DNA of 64,000 bases from Bagarius yarrelli (Eukaryota > Chordata > Actinopteri > Siluriformes > Sisoridae). Below the pieces are notes generated by a model. It made no database searches. It saw only the letters and a list, made by a program, of their open reading frames with translations, and was not told the origin of the DNA. This document shows, one piece after another, positions 47,392 through 60,730 of the stretch; positions within the stretch are counted from its first letter, which is position 1; every line of letters begins with the position of its first letter. A program made the position numbers and the translations under genes. The DNA lies in assembly GCA_005784505.1 (NCBI GenBank), contig VCAZ01000074.1, positions 2,681,001 to 2,745,000 of the forward strand. The letters are read 5' to 3'.

Positions 47392-50300
47392 CTGTAGAAA
47401 AGACGCAATGACAAACGTCTCAGTTATTAAAAATAGTTATGTCACTAAATATGATTAAACTGCTTGCCCCACCCCAACCTAACGTTACTTGATGAATGCT
47501 TACAACAAACCTGCTGCACCTTAATGGTTCCACACCTGCTATTTTCTACCATTTGTACTATTCATTATGTTAATCAGTCATGCGATAATATTCTGGTAGT
47601 GCGCTGACAGGAATTGTGTGTACATAGGGGCAGAGTTACATAAAGGTATTGCCCCACCATTCAGAGGTCGGCCCCCAGCTGGCCCTTGCACCTTTTACAT
47701 TTTTACATTTACAGCATTTATCCAGAGCAACTTACATTTATCTTTTTTTGGCCCCAGCAGTGGCAACTTGGCGGCACTGGAAATCAAACCCTGGCCTTCC
47801 AAATGGCAGTCCAACACCTTAACACTGTTTCCCACCAGATTATATATGTTGACTATTTTTTGACTGCAGCTACAATTCTGAGAAAAGTCTATGGCAACCC
47901 ATACAATGTCAGAAAGTGTATAGCTCTGATAGGCTAACTTTAACAAACTGACCACCGACAGGAAATGCAAGAAGCAATTCATTAATTTGTATAAATACTG
48001 CCAGAAGGCTAACATAAAGGGTGAGACATTTTAACAACGTATCCAATAATAAAAAAACATTGTATAGTAAAATTACAACAAATACAAAGCCAGAGACATC
48101 CTTTTTTTAATTTTACCGCCATGCTTTTAATAAGACGATGGCTGCATGCGTTAACGACAATTACAGGAGTGGAGAGGAAATTCATGTGACAACGTAATGT
48201 AAACGTAATTCAGTTATATAATTTTAATATGTATTGATGAGGTTGGAACATCGAAACGGTAGAGTGAATTAAAATATAGCGATATTTAGCCATATTGATA
48301 TTTTTTTACAGTTCTAATAGTTAAAATAATTACATACAATGTAAAATTTCATTACATTTAATTGAAGATGCCCTCAAAATCATCGATCAACACGGTATAT
48401 TGTGCAAAATAAGCGAAGTCAAGCTTTTATTAGCTAGCAAAATAGCTAGCAAAATTGTTTGTATAATAACTTAAATAAAGTTACGCAAAGAAAATGTTGC
48501 TGAGTAGAGCTACACCCCTGTGTACACGGTAAATATAACTAATACTTATAACTTATAACTGTGAAAATTTTTCAATCAATCATTCAATCATCAAGTCTAA
48601 TTGAAAATTTTATTTTATATATTTATATATGGTGACTAAAAACAGGTTATGTTAAAAGTTGATGCCGCATCTATGTATTTGAGTGATGTTAAAATGCTAA
48701 CTGAAATAGACCTAAAAAGTATTTATGAAATTTAGTTTAATTTAGAAATCTACCTGCAATCATGAGACAGACCGTAGCTGGGCCCAGGATCGAGGCGGCC
48801 ATGGTGATAATCTGGTATAAGATGTAGGGTCGTGATATGGACTGGTTTATTCTGGCGGTGACACTGCCGCTAGAAAGAAGGTCCAGGGTGTTGGCCATGG
48901 TGGATGGACCCCAGCGTCTCCGTTGGTTGTAAAACTCCTTGAACTCCTGTGGAGCATTAGTGTACGAGTCAGAGGCAGCGTTGTACTCCACTCGCCATCC
49001 CTGCTGCAGGAGTAGTGTGCACAACCAGCGATCCTCACCTACATACACGGAACCAGAACACACGATCTACATGTGAACACACATTAAACATGCAAGTGTT
49101 GAGAGTATATACTGTTATTTTTTGTCACTCACCCTGGTCATACTGTAGATAATGGGAAGCTTCAGTGGCTTTTGTTGTATAGCTCTTCATGACGTTGTTG
49201 CTCATGAGTGCCTCTGCACGCATCAGGCTGAAACAGCCCGGACTGCACAACACAGATCCGAACACATGCTCAGCTGTCTTCTGGAGCCAGTGACCCACAG
49301 CATACTCAAATTTCTGATACCAAACCATCGGGCCTGAAACACAAACCATGTAAAAATACTCTTTTACAATTTATAGAATGTATTGTTGGAATATTGGGTG
49401 GGGCAGTGGCTTAGTGGTTAGCACTGTTGCCACCCAGCAAGAAGACCCCAGGTTTATATCCCCTGAAAGGGCCTTTCTGAGTGAAAATTGCATGTTGCCC
49501 CTGTGTTTTTGTTGGTTTTCTCCGGTTACTCCGGTTTCCTCCCATAGTTCAAAAATATGTATGTCAGAATAATTGGTGATTGTAAATTGCCCCTAGGAGT
49601 GAGTGTGAGTGTGTGTGGCTGTTTGTCTGCATGTAGCCCTCTGATAAACTGGCAAACTGTCCAGGTTTAGACTCCAGCAGATCCCTGTGACACTTATTAG
49701 GAATAAGTAGGTATAAACAATGGATGGATGGATGGATGGATGGATGGATGGATGGATAGATGGATGGAATATTGCATTTCCCTTTGACTCTAGTCCACCC
49801 TCTATTTATTTATTTTCATTATTTGTGTGTTATTAATCACCTGTTCCAGTGGGATGGATCCTACCACAAGCAGCTCCCACCTCAGGGTATAACCTGAGCC
49901 TGTCCACCAACAGCATGACAGCTGAAGGTTGAAAATCTGTATCTCCATCTAGAGCCAGAATGTAGGTGTTTTCTTTGGCTTTCTAAAGGGAAAAGGACAT
50001 TTTTTAGATAAGATTATAAAAGTTAGGAAAATAACATCTTAGTGTGATCACACTTACTTTCAATTGGTCTTCAATATTTGTTAACTGCTCATCTCCTTCC
50101 ATGTACATATCATAGTATTTCCTGTGCAGCTTCCAGCCAAGAAGGTAGTACATGTACATAATCTTTAGTAAAAAGGAAGCACAATCAGAATAACCCCGTA
50201 AACAGTACACTTCAGTAAGGGAGAAAGTATCAGAAAGTTTATTTAGTTTGGAGCAGCTCACCTGAGACCATCTCTTTTTGTGGCGGATTTTGTGTTTGTC

Positions 50301-53300
50301 TTTAAAGTGGACGAATAATATGTTGCCGTGGGGAAGCGTGTACTGTAGCCGGCATCCGTATGCAGTCTGGAAGATTTTCTGGTCTGGAAGAGGCTTTCTG
50401 TCTCTAAATACACTTTCGCTATCCTCTGTAAATATGCTGTATAAAATCAGGACACACACCTGCATTTAATCTTTTATAATGTCAGTAAAATATTTAAGTA
50501 TTACAGATAAATAATAAATCATGATTATTTAATATATATAAAAATACTTCAGCACAGGATATGTAGCCACAATATGATATAAACATGGACATTCATAGCA
50601 TAAAGTTCAAAAGACAAAAAAATATATATTTTTTTTTTTGTCTCCTGACGTTTTCTCTCTATTCCAAACCCACCAGTTTTACACTGAAAACCAAGGAAGT
50701 GAGGACGACGGGCATTTATTAAATCCCCCTCTGAAACATAAGACCCTTGAATACTATCTGTTCTTAATGCTATTTACATTGTAATCACTTACATATAAAC
50801 TTCTCTGATGACTTCCGCCAATATCTCAGCATACTCGTTGACACATCGCTTGTTTTCATTGGTTAGAAAAGCATCATCGAAATAAATGTGAGACTCAAAA
50901 ACGACATCGTTAAATTGGTTTTTCTTTGGTCGGAATTTATCCAACCTGTGGGAAAATAAAGAAAGTATTCCTTTAACATTGAGCAATGAAGCACCTAAGT
51001 GGAAAATCATTTTCACAGCCGAATACCTGAACATCGAGATGATCATCTTCATCATTTCTTCTTTAGTCTCATGCCACATGGTTGCACAAAGATAGATGGT
51101 CACCTTTTCCTGTTCTCTGTTGGTAAAAAAAAAAAAATATGTTACCGATTGTTGACTCCAAACGATGTTATAGATGCTGATGTATATTTATTACGCATGC
51201 ACGCTTAGCTACCTGGTTTGTCTCGGCTGAAGAACGATCTCAAACTTAGTGTTAAGAAGCATGGACTGGTCAATGAATGCTGCTTCATAAAGGTTGCGCA
51301 CAAACAGGTCCTTTGTCCTGACAATGCGTCCCATGTTCAAGAACCAGATGTAGAGAGTGCAAAGCACCAGACCAATCCACCAGCTCACCAAAGATGCTCC
51401 GAGTAGACCAAAACCCAGGAAAGACTCCTTGTATGCCATGTGGTGACACAGGTTCTGAGTTAGATCCCTCAGCAACAGTCTCATGACCTCATGGCCTGAA
51501 AATTCCTCTGAGGTGTTACAGTAGTTAACATATTGGGTCATGTTGCTGTTCTGGAAGTAGATGGGAAAAAATAGTGAAAACTCTTTTAATGTATTTATGA
51601 TGAAGACACATAGCTATGCTATGTTTAAGCAAACATTGTTTTTGCATCGTTCTTACAATTTACAAAAAAATAAATAAATTAGAAGTTTGACAAGCTTAAA
51701 AATCAGACCATAGGCCATCAAATCAATATCATAGGCCATCTTTTCCCAGGTCACCACACGCATTAATAATTACAAATATTATTACCACTGGGTTGTTCTT
51801 CAGAAAGGGAATCCAAGCAGCCAGGACAAAGGCAACCAACGCGGCTGGAGAAGCGAAGATCATGGGAATGAGGAAGCTGCGACGCACAGCATGCATTTTA
51901 CATGCGACCACGGCCAAGTAGCGACACACAGAGCTGAAGACAGAACCTGTATAGCGAAGAGGCTCAAGACGAGTTTTTCAGTAAGGTCGGAGACTGACAG
52001 CACTGATGACCACTCCTTGCCTGAGATCTTCACATAAGCTCCAAGAACTGTAGATGTCACAACAATTCTCACCAAGCTAGCCACAATGTTCACAAAGTTA
52101 TGGGATCTTTGGATGTCCCGGATTGTGTTGTGGAAGAAGACAATCTTAAACAGCATGGCGTAGTTTTCCCACCAGTTCAGTGACACCAGGAATGTGCCTG
52201 CTATGGCTAAACCCACGAACAGTACCATGCTCCGTTCATTTTGCCCTCTGAGGTAATTAACAGCAAAGAGGCAAAAACCCGCAATTAGGAAAAATACCGC
52301 GGCCAACGAGGTTGTAATAAATCGCCTCCTTCCGTGCGCGACTGCATTTGCAATCACCTGCAGCATGGCTGATAATGTACCAATGCCACACAGAAGCATC
52401 ACATTGGTCAGAATGTCGAATCGGGGCATAGTGACCAGGGTAAGAACAGAAGATCCGAGAGCCACCAAAGTTTCCACAAAAAGAATCTGCACACAAACAA
52501 GCAAATTTTTTGTTCAATGAAACAATTGAACTTATTTAACTTATATTTTTTTACTTATATTTAACTTATAAATATTGTATTCAGTTACATTTGCAGCATT
52601 TGGCAGAATCCCTTATCCAGAGTAACTTAAAACTGAGCAATTAGGGGTTAAGGGCCTTGCTCAGGGGCCCAACAGTGGTAGCGTGGTGAAGCTTTGAAAC
52701 GAACCCACAATCTTCAGGTTGGTAGTCCAACACCTTAACCATGAGCCACCACTTGTATAAAAACGATACAATAGGATGTACTGGAATAAACTGGTTTTAT
52801 TAAGTATACTGTACAGCATTTACCCTGAAGATCAGACGACTCCACTCGCTAACGCGCATGTCTGACTAGCTATGAAATGAGACACGGAACGCTGGGCAAA
52901 TGTTACGGCGTTCGCTGTGCAAACTAGCGGTTGGGTGTCTGAAGCTGCCTCATAAACCGAATTTTAGCTCACAACTCAAAGTGAAAAAATGGGCCAAGAG
53001 ACGGCTTGTATCCTGAAAAACTAGTTAGTTGGGACACGTAAGTCAAAGTACCGCTGTATATGAAATTGAAAAAAAATAATGTTTAATGTTGGGCGGGGGG
53101 AGTGTTAACTCATTGGTTAAGGTGTTGGGTTCGATTGGTTCGATTGCTCAGTTGTATGAAAGAGTTAAATGTAAGTCGCTCTATATAAAGGTGTCTGCCA
53201 AATGCTGTAAATGTTACAAAATTCATCTTTTGTAGTTAAGCAAAACTGTCTAAGATAATTTTACACATGATCACCTGGCAACATAAACCACCAACAACAG

Positions 53301-54406
53301 AGGTTAAAAACTATCATCAGGGCTTCCTATGTATCTACATCTTTAGGCATAACAATTATAGTCAGTGACAAAATAAAATTGAAAAATTTACTCTGACAGC
53401 CCAACATCTGTTATTCCCTTATTCTTTACAGGTCCAACCACTAATTTCATTTCCCCCCAAATGGATGTACAAAGCTGGATTTTTAGAGTAAGCAGTAAAA
53501 TAGTTCGCTTAAAAATTTTTTAATATTTTTTGGAATATTGGTAGATATTTATTCATCTTCTATACCCGCTTATTCCCTAATTCTGCTGGAGTCTATCCTA
53601 GCCGTCTCTAAAAGGGCGAAAGGCAGGGGGGGGGAACACCACTTTTAACTAGGGTTAGGGTTAGCCACCGTATTGCTGAGCCACCGTACTGCCGCCCTTG
53701 GTAGATATTATTTGGGACATAAAACTGACAGGCTGAGGGGGAAAAGACATTGGAAAATCTGTAAAATTTGAGTTATATCCAGCACTTACCCATAGTAACG
53801 TTTTGTGTCGACGGGGTTTTGGAATCCTTAAAAGTAATTTTCCAAACGCTTTTGATGAGCAGTAAAACACTTGGAGCAATTAGAAGGCACCCAATAAAAA
53901 GAAGAGCATACGGTTTGGTTTCGATGGTGGTTGAGGTTTCACTGCAGAGGTTTATTAATAGCAACAAGGATGTCTGTAATAAAGCAAAATAGAAATAATA
54001 AACATAAATAGCTAAAAACAACAACAATAAAAAGCATTATTGTATATATTAAATCATATTCTCACTTTGCTGAAGAAGGCAAGCCCAAACACCAAATTCC
54101 CACAGAAGTACATGTGATGATTTGGATAAAGCTCAGAAATTTGCTGGGTTTTTGTTCATCTGCGATAATTGGTGTTTCCCGAGCAGCGTCCCAGGCAAGC
54201 CTGGCTCTATAACATCAGAATTTGGTAAATCTTTTGTTGTATACTTTTTTACCATTATTTTTAATAAAAGGTTATGCACATTATTATGTCAGTAATTTCT
54301 GAACAAATAGATACATCAATAGTTTTTAGCCTGAAATAGATAAAAAGCTTAAAAAAAGCTATTTTAATCCTACCTGCGCTCCTTTTCAATCAGATCTTCT
54401 TCGCAT
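44009..54406 (-). CDS. chs1-like: Chitin synthase, type A, copy 2 (A2), 20 exons; best-preserved A gene
   Basis: Exons: 54374-54406, 54066-54206, 53790-53973, 51786-52486, 51213-51550, 51027-51116, 50793-50945, 50262-50436, 50058-50162, 49841-49982, 49133-49333, 48754-49038, 47203-47391, 46664-47078, 46533-46549, 45850-45914, 45085-45195, 44422-44639, 44225-44333, 44009-44134. Exons 5-20 join without any frame break. Exons 1-4 differ from other copies by +1 (near 54396-54401), -1 (exon 2), +1 (53799-53804) and +2 (CA duplication, 51925-51930). The reconciled product is about 1,264 aa. CATMWHE near residue 475, LALDGDTDF near 650, GEDRW near 754, QRRRW near 792 and SWGTRE near 978 are all in the order expected for animal chitin synthases. 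Hyaluronan synthase, another vertebrate GT2 enzyme, is far smaller and lacks SWGTRE and this exon count. Confidence 0.9.
48754..51550 (-). CDS. chs1-like: A2 exons 5-12: chitin synthase catalytic core
   Basis: All eight exons are open and in phase. Exon 6 (51027-51116) encodes TIYLCATMWHETKEEM, the conserved start of the animal chitin synthase catalytic domain. Exon 10 (49841-49982) encodes ILALDGDTDFQPSAV and ends GRIHPTGT; its aspartates are the expected UDP/metal-binding residues. Exon 11 gives PMVWYQKFEYAVGHW and the C.PGCFS loop. Exon 12 (48754-49038) has GEDRWLC, the catalytic EDR motif, and YNQRRRWGPSTMAN, the QRRRW acceptor/processivity motif, followed by the first C-terminal helix (ILYQIITMAASILGP). 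No key residue is missing. Confidence 0.92.
51786..54406 (-). CDS. chs1-like: A2 exons 1-4: N-terminal multi-pass membrane domain
   Basis: Exon 1 is a short charged cytosolic start; exon 2 carries AWDAARETPIIADEQ followed by the first membrane helix. Exon 3 (61 codons) holds a strong helix (YALLFIGCLLIAPSV). Exon 4 (233 codons) has about six to seven hydrophobic segments, including LFVETLVALGSSVLTL, RFITTSLAAVFFLIAG and FLIPMIFASPAALVAF, ending at NNPV. With the helix in exon 5 (ASLVSWWIGLVLCTLY) this gives about nine to ten N-terminal passes, as in insect chitin synthases. The CA duplication at 51925-51930 truncates the exon 4 frame after SSALC as written. Confidence 0.85.
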
Positions 54407-57353
54407 ACTTGTTTAGTGACAAAATGACAAGGTTGCGTTTAAGATATTTGACAGATATATTACAGTGGGCGGGGACTAATTTTGTCTTCATCAGTAAATG
54501 ACAATAATTATATTCTTTTGTTAGGCATGAGGAAAAATTCTACTGCGAAGTGAATATTCTGTGATAGTGACCATCCCGAGTTAGGAATGTTGGTTTGAAT
54601 TCGGGTAAAGGATCACGTAATAAAAGGAATGACTAATGTTATATTTGTCTGCTACATCTGCAGGGGTCAAAGTGTACTCAACTACAGGTATGGCAGCCTT
54701 CAAGACTTTTTTCCCTGGGGGCTTCACTGGTATTTACCTGTCATGCAACAGGCTGGTCCTCTCTGCACACATTCGACATTTTTTGCCACAGCTTTGACTT
54801 TTTGAATGGAAATGTCTCTTGGTTACCAATGTAAGCAAGGTCCCCTGAATGGGAACAAGTTTCTGCATTTCCCACCATAACTCAGGCAACCCTATCAGTG
54901 ATACTTCAGCTTTTAAACATTGTTGGATGCGTCTTTATGCTTCCTGGTTACCTACATCCCTTTGCTTATGATGTGTCGCTCTTCTATTTGACTAATTGAA
55001 CACATGCTTTAGACCAAGGTCAGGTGAAAACATTCCACTTGCGTTTTTTGATGGAGATTCCTGTTCCTTTTGGGAATGTCTATTGTTTTTATACAATAAA
55101 ACACTATACAACGCTATACAAATAAATTTACTTGAACTAAATTCATGATGTGCAAAAATACATGCTCTAAAATGTATATTATTATTTTTGAAGGTACATC
55201 ATCAGCCAGAACAGTGTCTTCATGGAGCAAGACTGCAATGTAACAACATGTGCCCAAACCAGGACACCCAAATCTGTCCTTGCCACTAAGCTACGGCTAC
55301 CAATATCCCAACAACCCTGGTCCCAGGTGTCAATGCCAACCTCATTACTGACCTCGATCCTTGGTCATTTCCATGCAGTTTACAAACTCCAAATCCCAGA
55401 ACAGTTTGTGGCCTACAACATAACCACCTCATACAGTTATTGTGTTGAGGAGGCAAGAACAGGCTTTGTAACTGATTATATTAAGGTGTGAATACAAGTG
55501 TTTTCTAGGATATTTTATTTTATTAGATTACAGGTGTAGTAATGTTGGTGACATGTTTAAAACGTCACAATGAAGTATGTGGCCAATAAATGTGTCTCGT
55601 TGTTGTGTCTGTTGTTAATTCTGGTTGTGTGGACGTATTTTATGGTATTGTCGCTGTACTTAGTTTGTTTAGTTTGTAGTTAGTTTGCTTTGTTTTCTTA
55701 ATGTTTTTTTTCTGAGTTAGTCATTTGTTTATGTTTTCATTTGTTTCATTTGTGTCTGTTTATTATTTGTGGTCTGTTAATTGTTCTTTTTCTTTTCTTT
55801 TCTTTTGTTGTGGGTGTTCTGGAAACGGGCTGATTTGCGGCTGCACCATGGGGCATTACTTCACAGAGGTTGTCATTAATGCTGTGCTTTCTTTGCTGTG
55901 TTATTTGCAGTGAATTTTGTGGGTATGATTCTGATTAGTGTGAAAGCATTTTATCCCATTTTTAGTGCAAGTTCTATTCCATTCTATTAGCCCTTGCCTC
56001 AGAAGCCTTAGTTTCTGTATACACACCCCACTACTGATGACCAGATGTCTGATTATAGCTCCCAGGTGTAGATCAACTGACACACATATTTATTACTCTA
56101 ATTTTATAAGGTAGAATAATCATTCCTAAGTTCCACACTTTAGCTTTATGGCTTATTTATTTTTAGAAGGTAGCTTAAGTGGCTACTAAATGTCTCACGT
56201 AGCATGAGATATTTACTGCTAGTAATAAATTGACTGGTTCATTATAAACTAAACTATTTGGATGCACGTTTAATCAACATATTTCGACACAGAGTTATTG
56301 TCCTAATGAGAAATAAAGCAAGCTTTGTAATGAAGTATATTAAGGGTGTGAATAAAAACTAGGGCAGCACAGTGGCTTAGTGGTAAGCACTGTTGCCTCA
56401 ACCGGGTTCGATTCCAGGGCAGGGGTCTTTCCGTGTGGAGTCTGCATGCTCTTTTCATGCTTGCGTGGGTTTACTCCAGGTTCTCCTACCACAGTCCAAA
56501 AACATGTTAGGTTAATTAGTGATTCTAATTTGCCCATAAGAGTGAGTTTGAGTGTTTGGGTGGCCCTGTGATGCAGTGACGACCTGTCCAGGGTGTCCCT
56601 GTCCTGCCGTTTACCATTTTCCAACAGATCCACGTGAACCCAAAGTCGAGAGTAAGCGGGTATAGAAGATGAATGAATGAATACGAGATAGTAAAAGTAG
56701 GTCATTTTTTTCTGAGAAACTTAATATTTTATTAGATTACAGGTATTAAATTTCAATAATAATAGTCAAGTAAAAAAATAAAAACAGAAAAATAATACTT
56801 AAGCCTAGTAATTCAGAACAATTACTATGTGGCTAATCGAACAGACTAACTGTACAATTTTGATTAAAAAAACAACAACTAAAAGGTAGGACAAGGTAAA
56901 CAGATGCGAGACCATATGCCTGATAAATTAACAGTAATTGTAATCATAACAACAACAAGAACAAAAGCAATAATAATAATAATAATAATAATAAAAATGG
57001 TACAAAAAGAAAAATTGTAAACAACTGTTAAAAAAAAGAAGCCTAAGATCACCGTGGTATCATTTCATTAAATAATAAACAGGTCTTGGCTAAGGAATCA
57101 TATTTGCATTAACATTTGCAGCATTTGGCAGAAGTCCTTATTCAGAGAACTTACATTAATCCCTGAGCCATCGGGGGTTAAGAGCCTTGCTCAGGGGCCC
57201 AGCAGTGGTGGCTTAGTGGTGCTGGGAATCAAACCCGGGTGTTCAAGTTGGTAGTCCAACACCTTAACCACTTCCCCTAGTATTTGCCAGATTAACATGT
57301 TGTCGCATCAGCAGTTTTCCCATCACAGTTTCTCCTTTAGATCATTCACTTAT

Positions 57354-60024
57354 TTAATTCTAAAGAAAATTCTGTAGAGAAATAGACCTTGAAATTAGTA
57401 ACCGTGTCTTTGATCATAGCTAACAAATATATGTTCAGATAACATCACATGAAATGATTTCAAGGTGATAAAATTTTGTCGATAACAATAAATCATTTTA
57501 GGAATAAAAATAAAAATAATAATGATAACAACAACTTACATTTTCTTTTTTTCTTCCACCACAATGATCGATGCCATAGAGTGTTTTTTTGATATTCCTG
57601 TTCACCACAGACTCAGTTCCGATGTAGGCAATAAAGTGTATTAAAGTCTGGATCCTAAAGCGGAAAACAATAACATATATTAGAAAAATGATAAGCAAAC
57701 TGAGTACTTTTAATCGTTATACAATTCATTTGGATGTAGGTACCTGTGCCACAACATAGCGAAAAACTGGACAATAAGCAGGCCTGCAAAACTGATGAGG
57801 AACATCAGTCCAATAGGATCGATTGGTAGCGACTCATTTGGGTTGACCGTTCCATTGGGATAAGTCTTACGGATTTTAATGCTCATTACATCACCAATTT
57901 GTTGCATAAAGAATGTAGCCACAAGCCACAGGGCATTAACAATGAAAAAAACAAAAGTTGCCTGAAAATATAAAAAGGCTCATTAGAATAAATCTCTTTG
58001 TGCAGTCATTACTCACTTCTACAGTCATCTGTAATAGGAATTTTCCATTTACTAGCTGATATTTACATTTTTAGCATTTAGCAGACGTCCTTATCCAGAG
58101 TGACTTATATTTATCTCTTTTATACAACTGAACAATTAGGGGTTAAGGGTCTCGCTCAGGGGCCCAGCAGTGGTAAATCCTGGTGGAGCTGGGAATTGGA
58201 CCCCGATCTTCCAATTAGCAGTTCAACACCTTAACCAATATGCTACCAACTTCCCCTACATCTGATACATTACATTACATCCACTCTACATCTGCTATCG
58301 TTATTATCGTTATCGCACACACACACACACACACACAATATTGTAATTATGTGGGCTTTAAAATATACTATAAATTTTACTTTAAATATACATCGTGGTT
58401 CATAGCATTGTTGACAACTCATTTTGAAAAATGAGAAAGCAAAACTTTTTTTTATTTAACTTATTGAATTAGAATTTAATTGTAAAATGTCTCCTACATT
58501 CAACATGCCATAAATAAGAGATTAAGAAATGGTTGTGACATATTGTGTGTGAGAGTGTGAGAGTTTTCCTTAACTATCTTTACTCACCTTGTTACGCAGA
58601 CTTTTTAGATCTTTTTTGATTTTTTCTTCCTTTTGTCTATCAGTCTTTAGTGGCTTTAGGTATTGTTCAATAAGGTCGATCCAAAACCTTTCTTCATGCT
58701 AATGCAAAAGATTTAAATTGTAAGTTCTGTGATTTCTTTTTTTTTTTAATAGAAGAGCAAAAAAGTGTACAATTCTCCTAATATCCCAAATCAAGTTGTA
58801 CGGATAAAAAAACCTAGTTAAGGCTGAGACTGGGTTGAAGTGGTTTGTCTAGAGGTGCAAATAGGCATGTTTTCGAACCTATACATGAACATGAGCTTGA
58901 CTGAAGCATTAACGATTTAAAAACTTAAATTAAAAACACAAATTGGTCTAAAAAATGAAAAGTTAGTTTTTAGTAAACATTTTACATTAACATTTACTCT
59001 GAGAAGAGAATTTCCAGAAGCTAAAATAAACTTAATTCATCTTCTATATCCGTTTATTCCCTAATTCGGGGTCACAGGGATCTGCTGGAGTCTATCCCAG
59101 CCGTCTCTGAAAGGGCAAAAGGCAGGAGGGGGACACCCTGGACAGGTCGCCAGTCCATCGCAGGGCCCCAGACACTCACACTCACTACTGTGGACGATTT
59201 AGAATTACCAATCAATCTAACATACATGTTTTTGGACTGTAGGAGGAAACCAGAGAACCCGGAATAAACCCACACAAGCACAGGGAGAACATGCAAACTC
59301 CACACAGAAAGGCCCCTGCCCGGGAATCGAACCCGTGACCTTTTTGAGGCAACCGGGATAACCACTAAGCCACCGTGCTGCCCTTAAAATGAACTTATTG
59401 TATGAATTAGCTATGAAAGCTCACAATGCTTAAATAGTAGTTAAAATCAATACAGTGCATAAATGACTATTTAATATACAAAAACTATAAACGTATTAAT
59501 GTATATTTCTGCTTTAAGAACCTTACATTAATATTTGTTCACGGGACAAGGTATAGTACTGAAATGTTGCTAAAAATGTACAATAGAAGTGCTAATATTT
59601 TAACTTCTTAAGCACTTATACTTACATTTTAAGTATAATTAAATTTTTATACTTAACTTTTCTATGTTTCTATTGTAACATTGTAGTTTTTTAAAATATC
59701 TTGCACATCAGGTAATGTGAAAAAATGACAATTAAAGATGAATGAATGTGTATTGTTTATTGCCAGATCTGCTTTAATGGCTATTTAATGACGGAACAGA
59801 TAAAAAAAATTCTAAAACAGTTTATAAATAACACGTTTTTATAAGAAACAGATGCATAATAATAAAAAATACATCGAAAACAATAATATATTTTATATAA
59901 AATGTAGAAACTAAAAAAGTTTTTTAAAATGTATTTTTCATTAAAAGATGAAACCCACCTGATTCAGATTGTTTCTTATAAGAGGCAGTTCGCCAGAGCT
60001 TTCCGTCAACTGTTGAATAAAAAC

Positions 60025-60057
<33 letters not shown>

Positions 60058-60697
60058 ATTTTCAATCATCCGGGTTGCCAGATATTTAGATACTGTATGT
60101 GTACATGTTAAAAATAATTTTTAAGAGTAATAAAAAAAGTTTGTCAACTCACAGTCATCAATAAATGGTAATTGCCTAAAAAAACAGATTGCGTACATAA
60201 CTTTTATTAGGTGAATAAAATAAACAGTTGTAAAAGGTTAAAAAGTTTATACAGCTATTAAAATGTTTATATATTAGTTTAATGCCGCTTACTCTTCTTT
60301 AGGTTGGGTGTCTTCTTGTTTTTCAACTTTCGACGATGTGGCTGGAGTCGGATTCTCTTCTCTCAAAGTCACTTCTTTGTTTATTTGAACCTCCACATTG
60401 TAGCCACATATTTTAAGCATCTTCTGACACTTGACATTTTTCTGGATGTTCTCTTTAGATCCACTGTTCTGGTTGGTGGTTTCGCGTGTGCCCCATGACA
60501 CATTGTTCATGTTGACCATGGAGTAGATCGCCAGCAGTAGGTAGCCACTGGGGATGCAGATGAAGTAAAGGAAGCCGAAGATGATAAGATGGAACTCATG
60601 AGGATGAAGAAGAGCAGTGGTAATGTACATGATGGTTATGCCAATGAAGAACAAGCCACTTGGGGTTATAAATGTTTCGTTTTTTCACCATGTCCCC

Positions 60698-60730
<33 letters not shown>

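Larger units (their letters stand above)
48754..58086. repeat. Duplicated unit R, copy 3
   Basis: Same content as 12697-22088, offset near 36.0 kb. This is the copy with the fewest frame breaks, so it is the best template for judging the others. Confidence 0.88.

Noticed and set aside
48754..51550. Hyaluronan synthase as alternative for the GT2 core
   Set aside because: Protein is twice the size, with CATMWHE, GEDRW, QRRRW, SWGTRE and about 15 or more membrane segments, the animal chitin synthase pattern.
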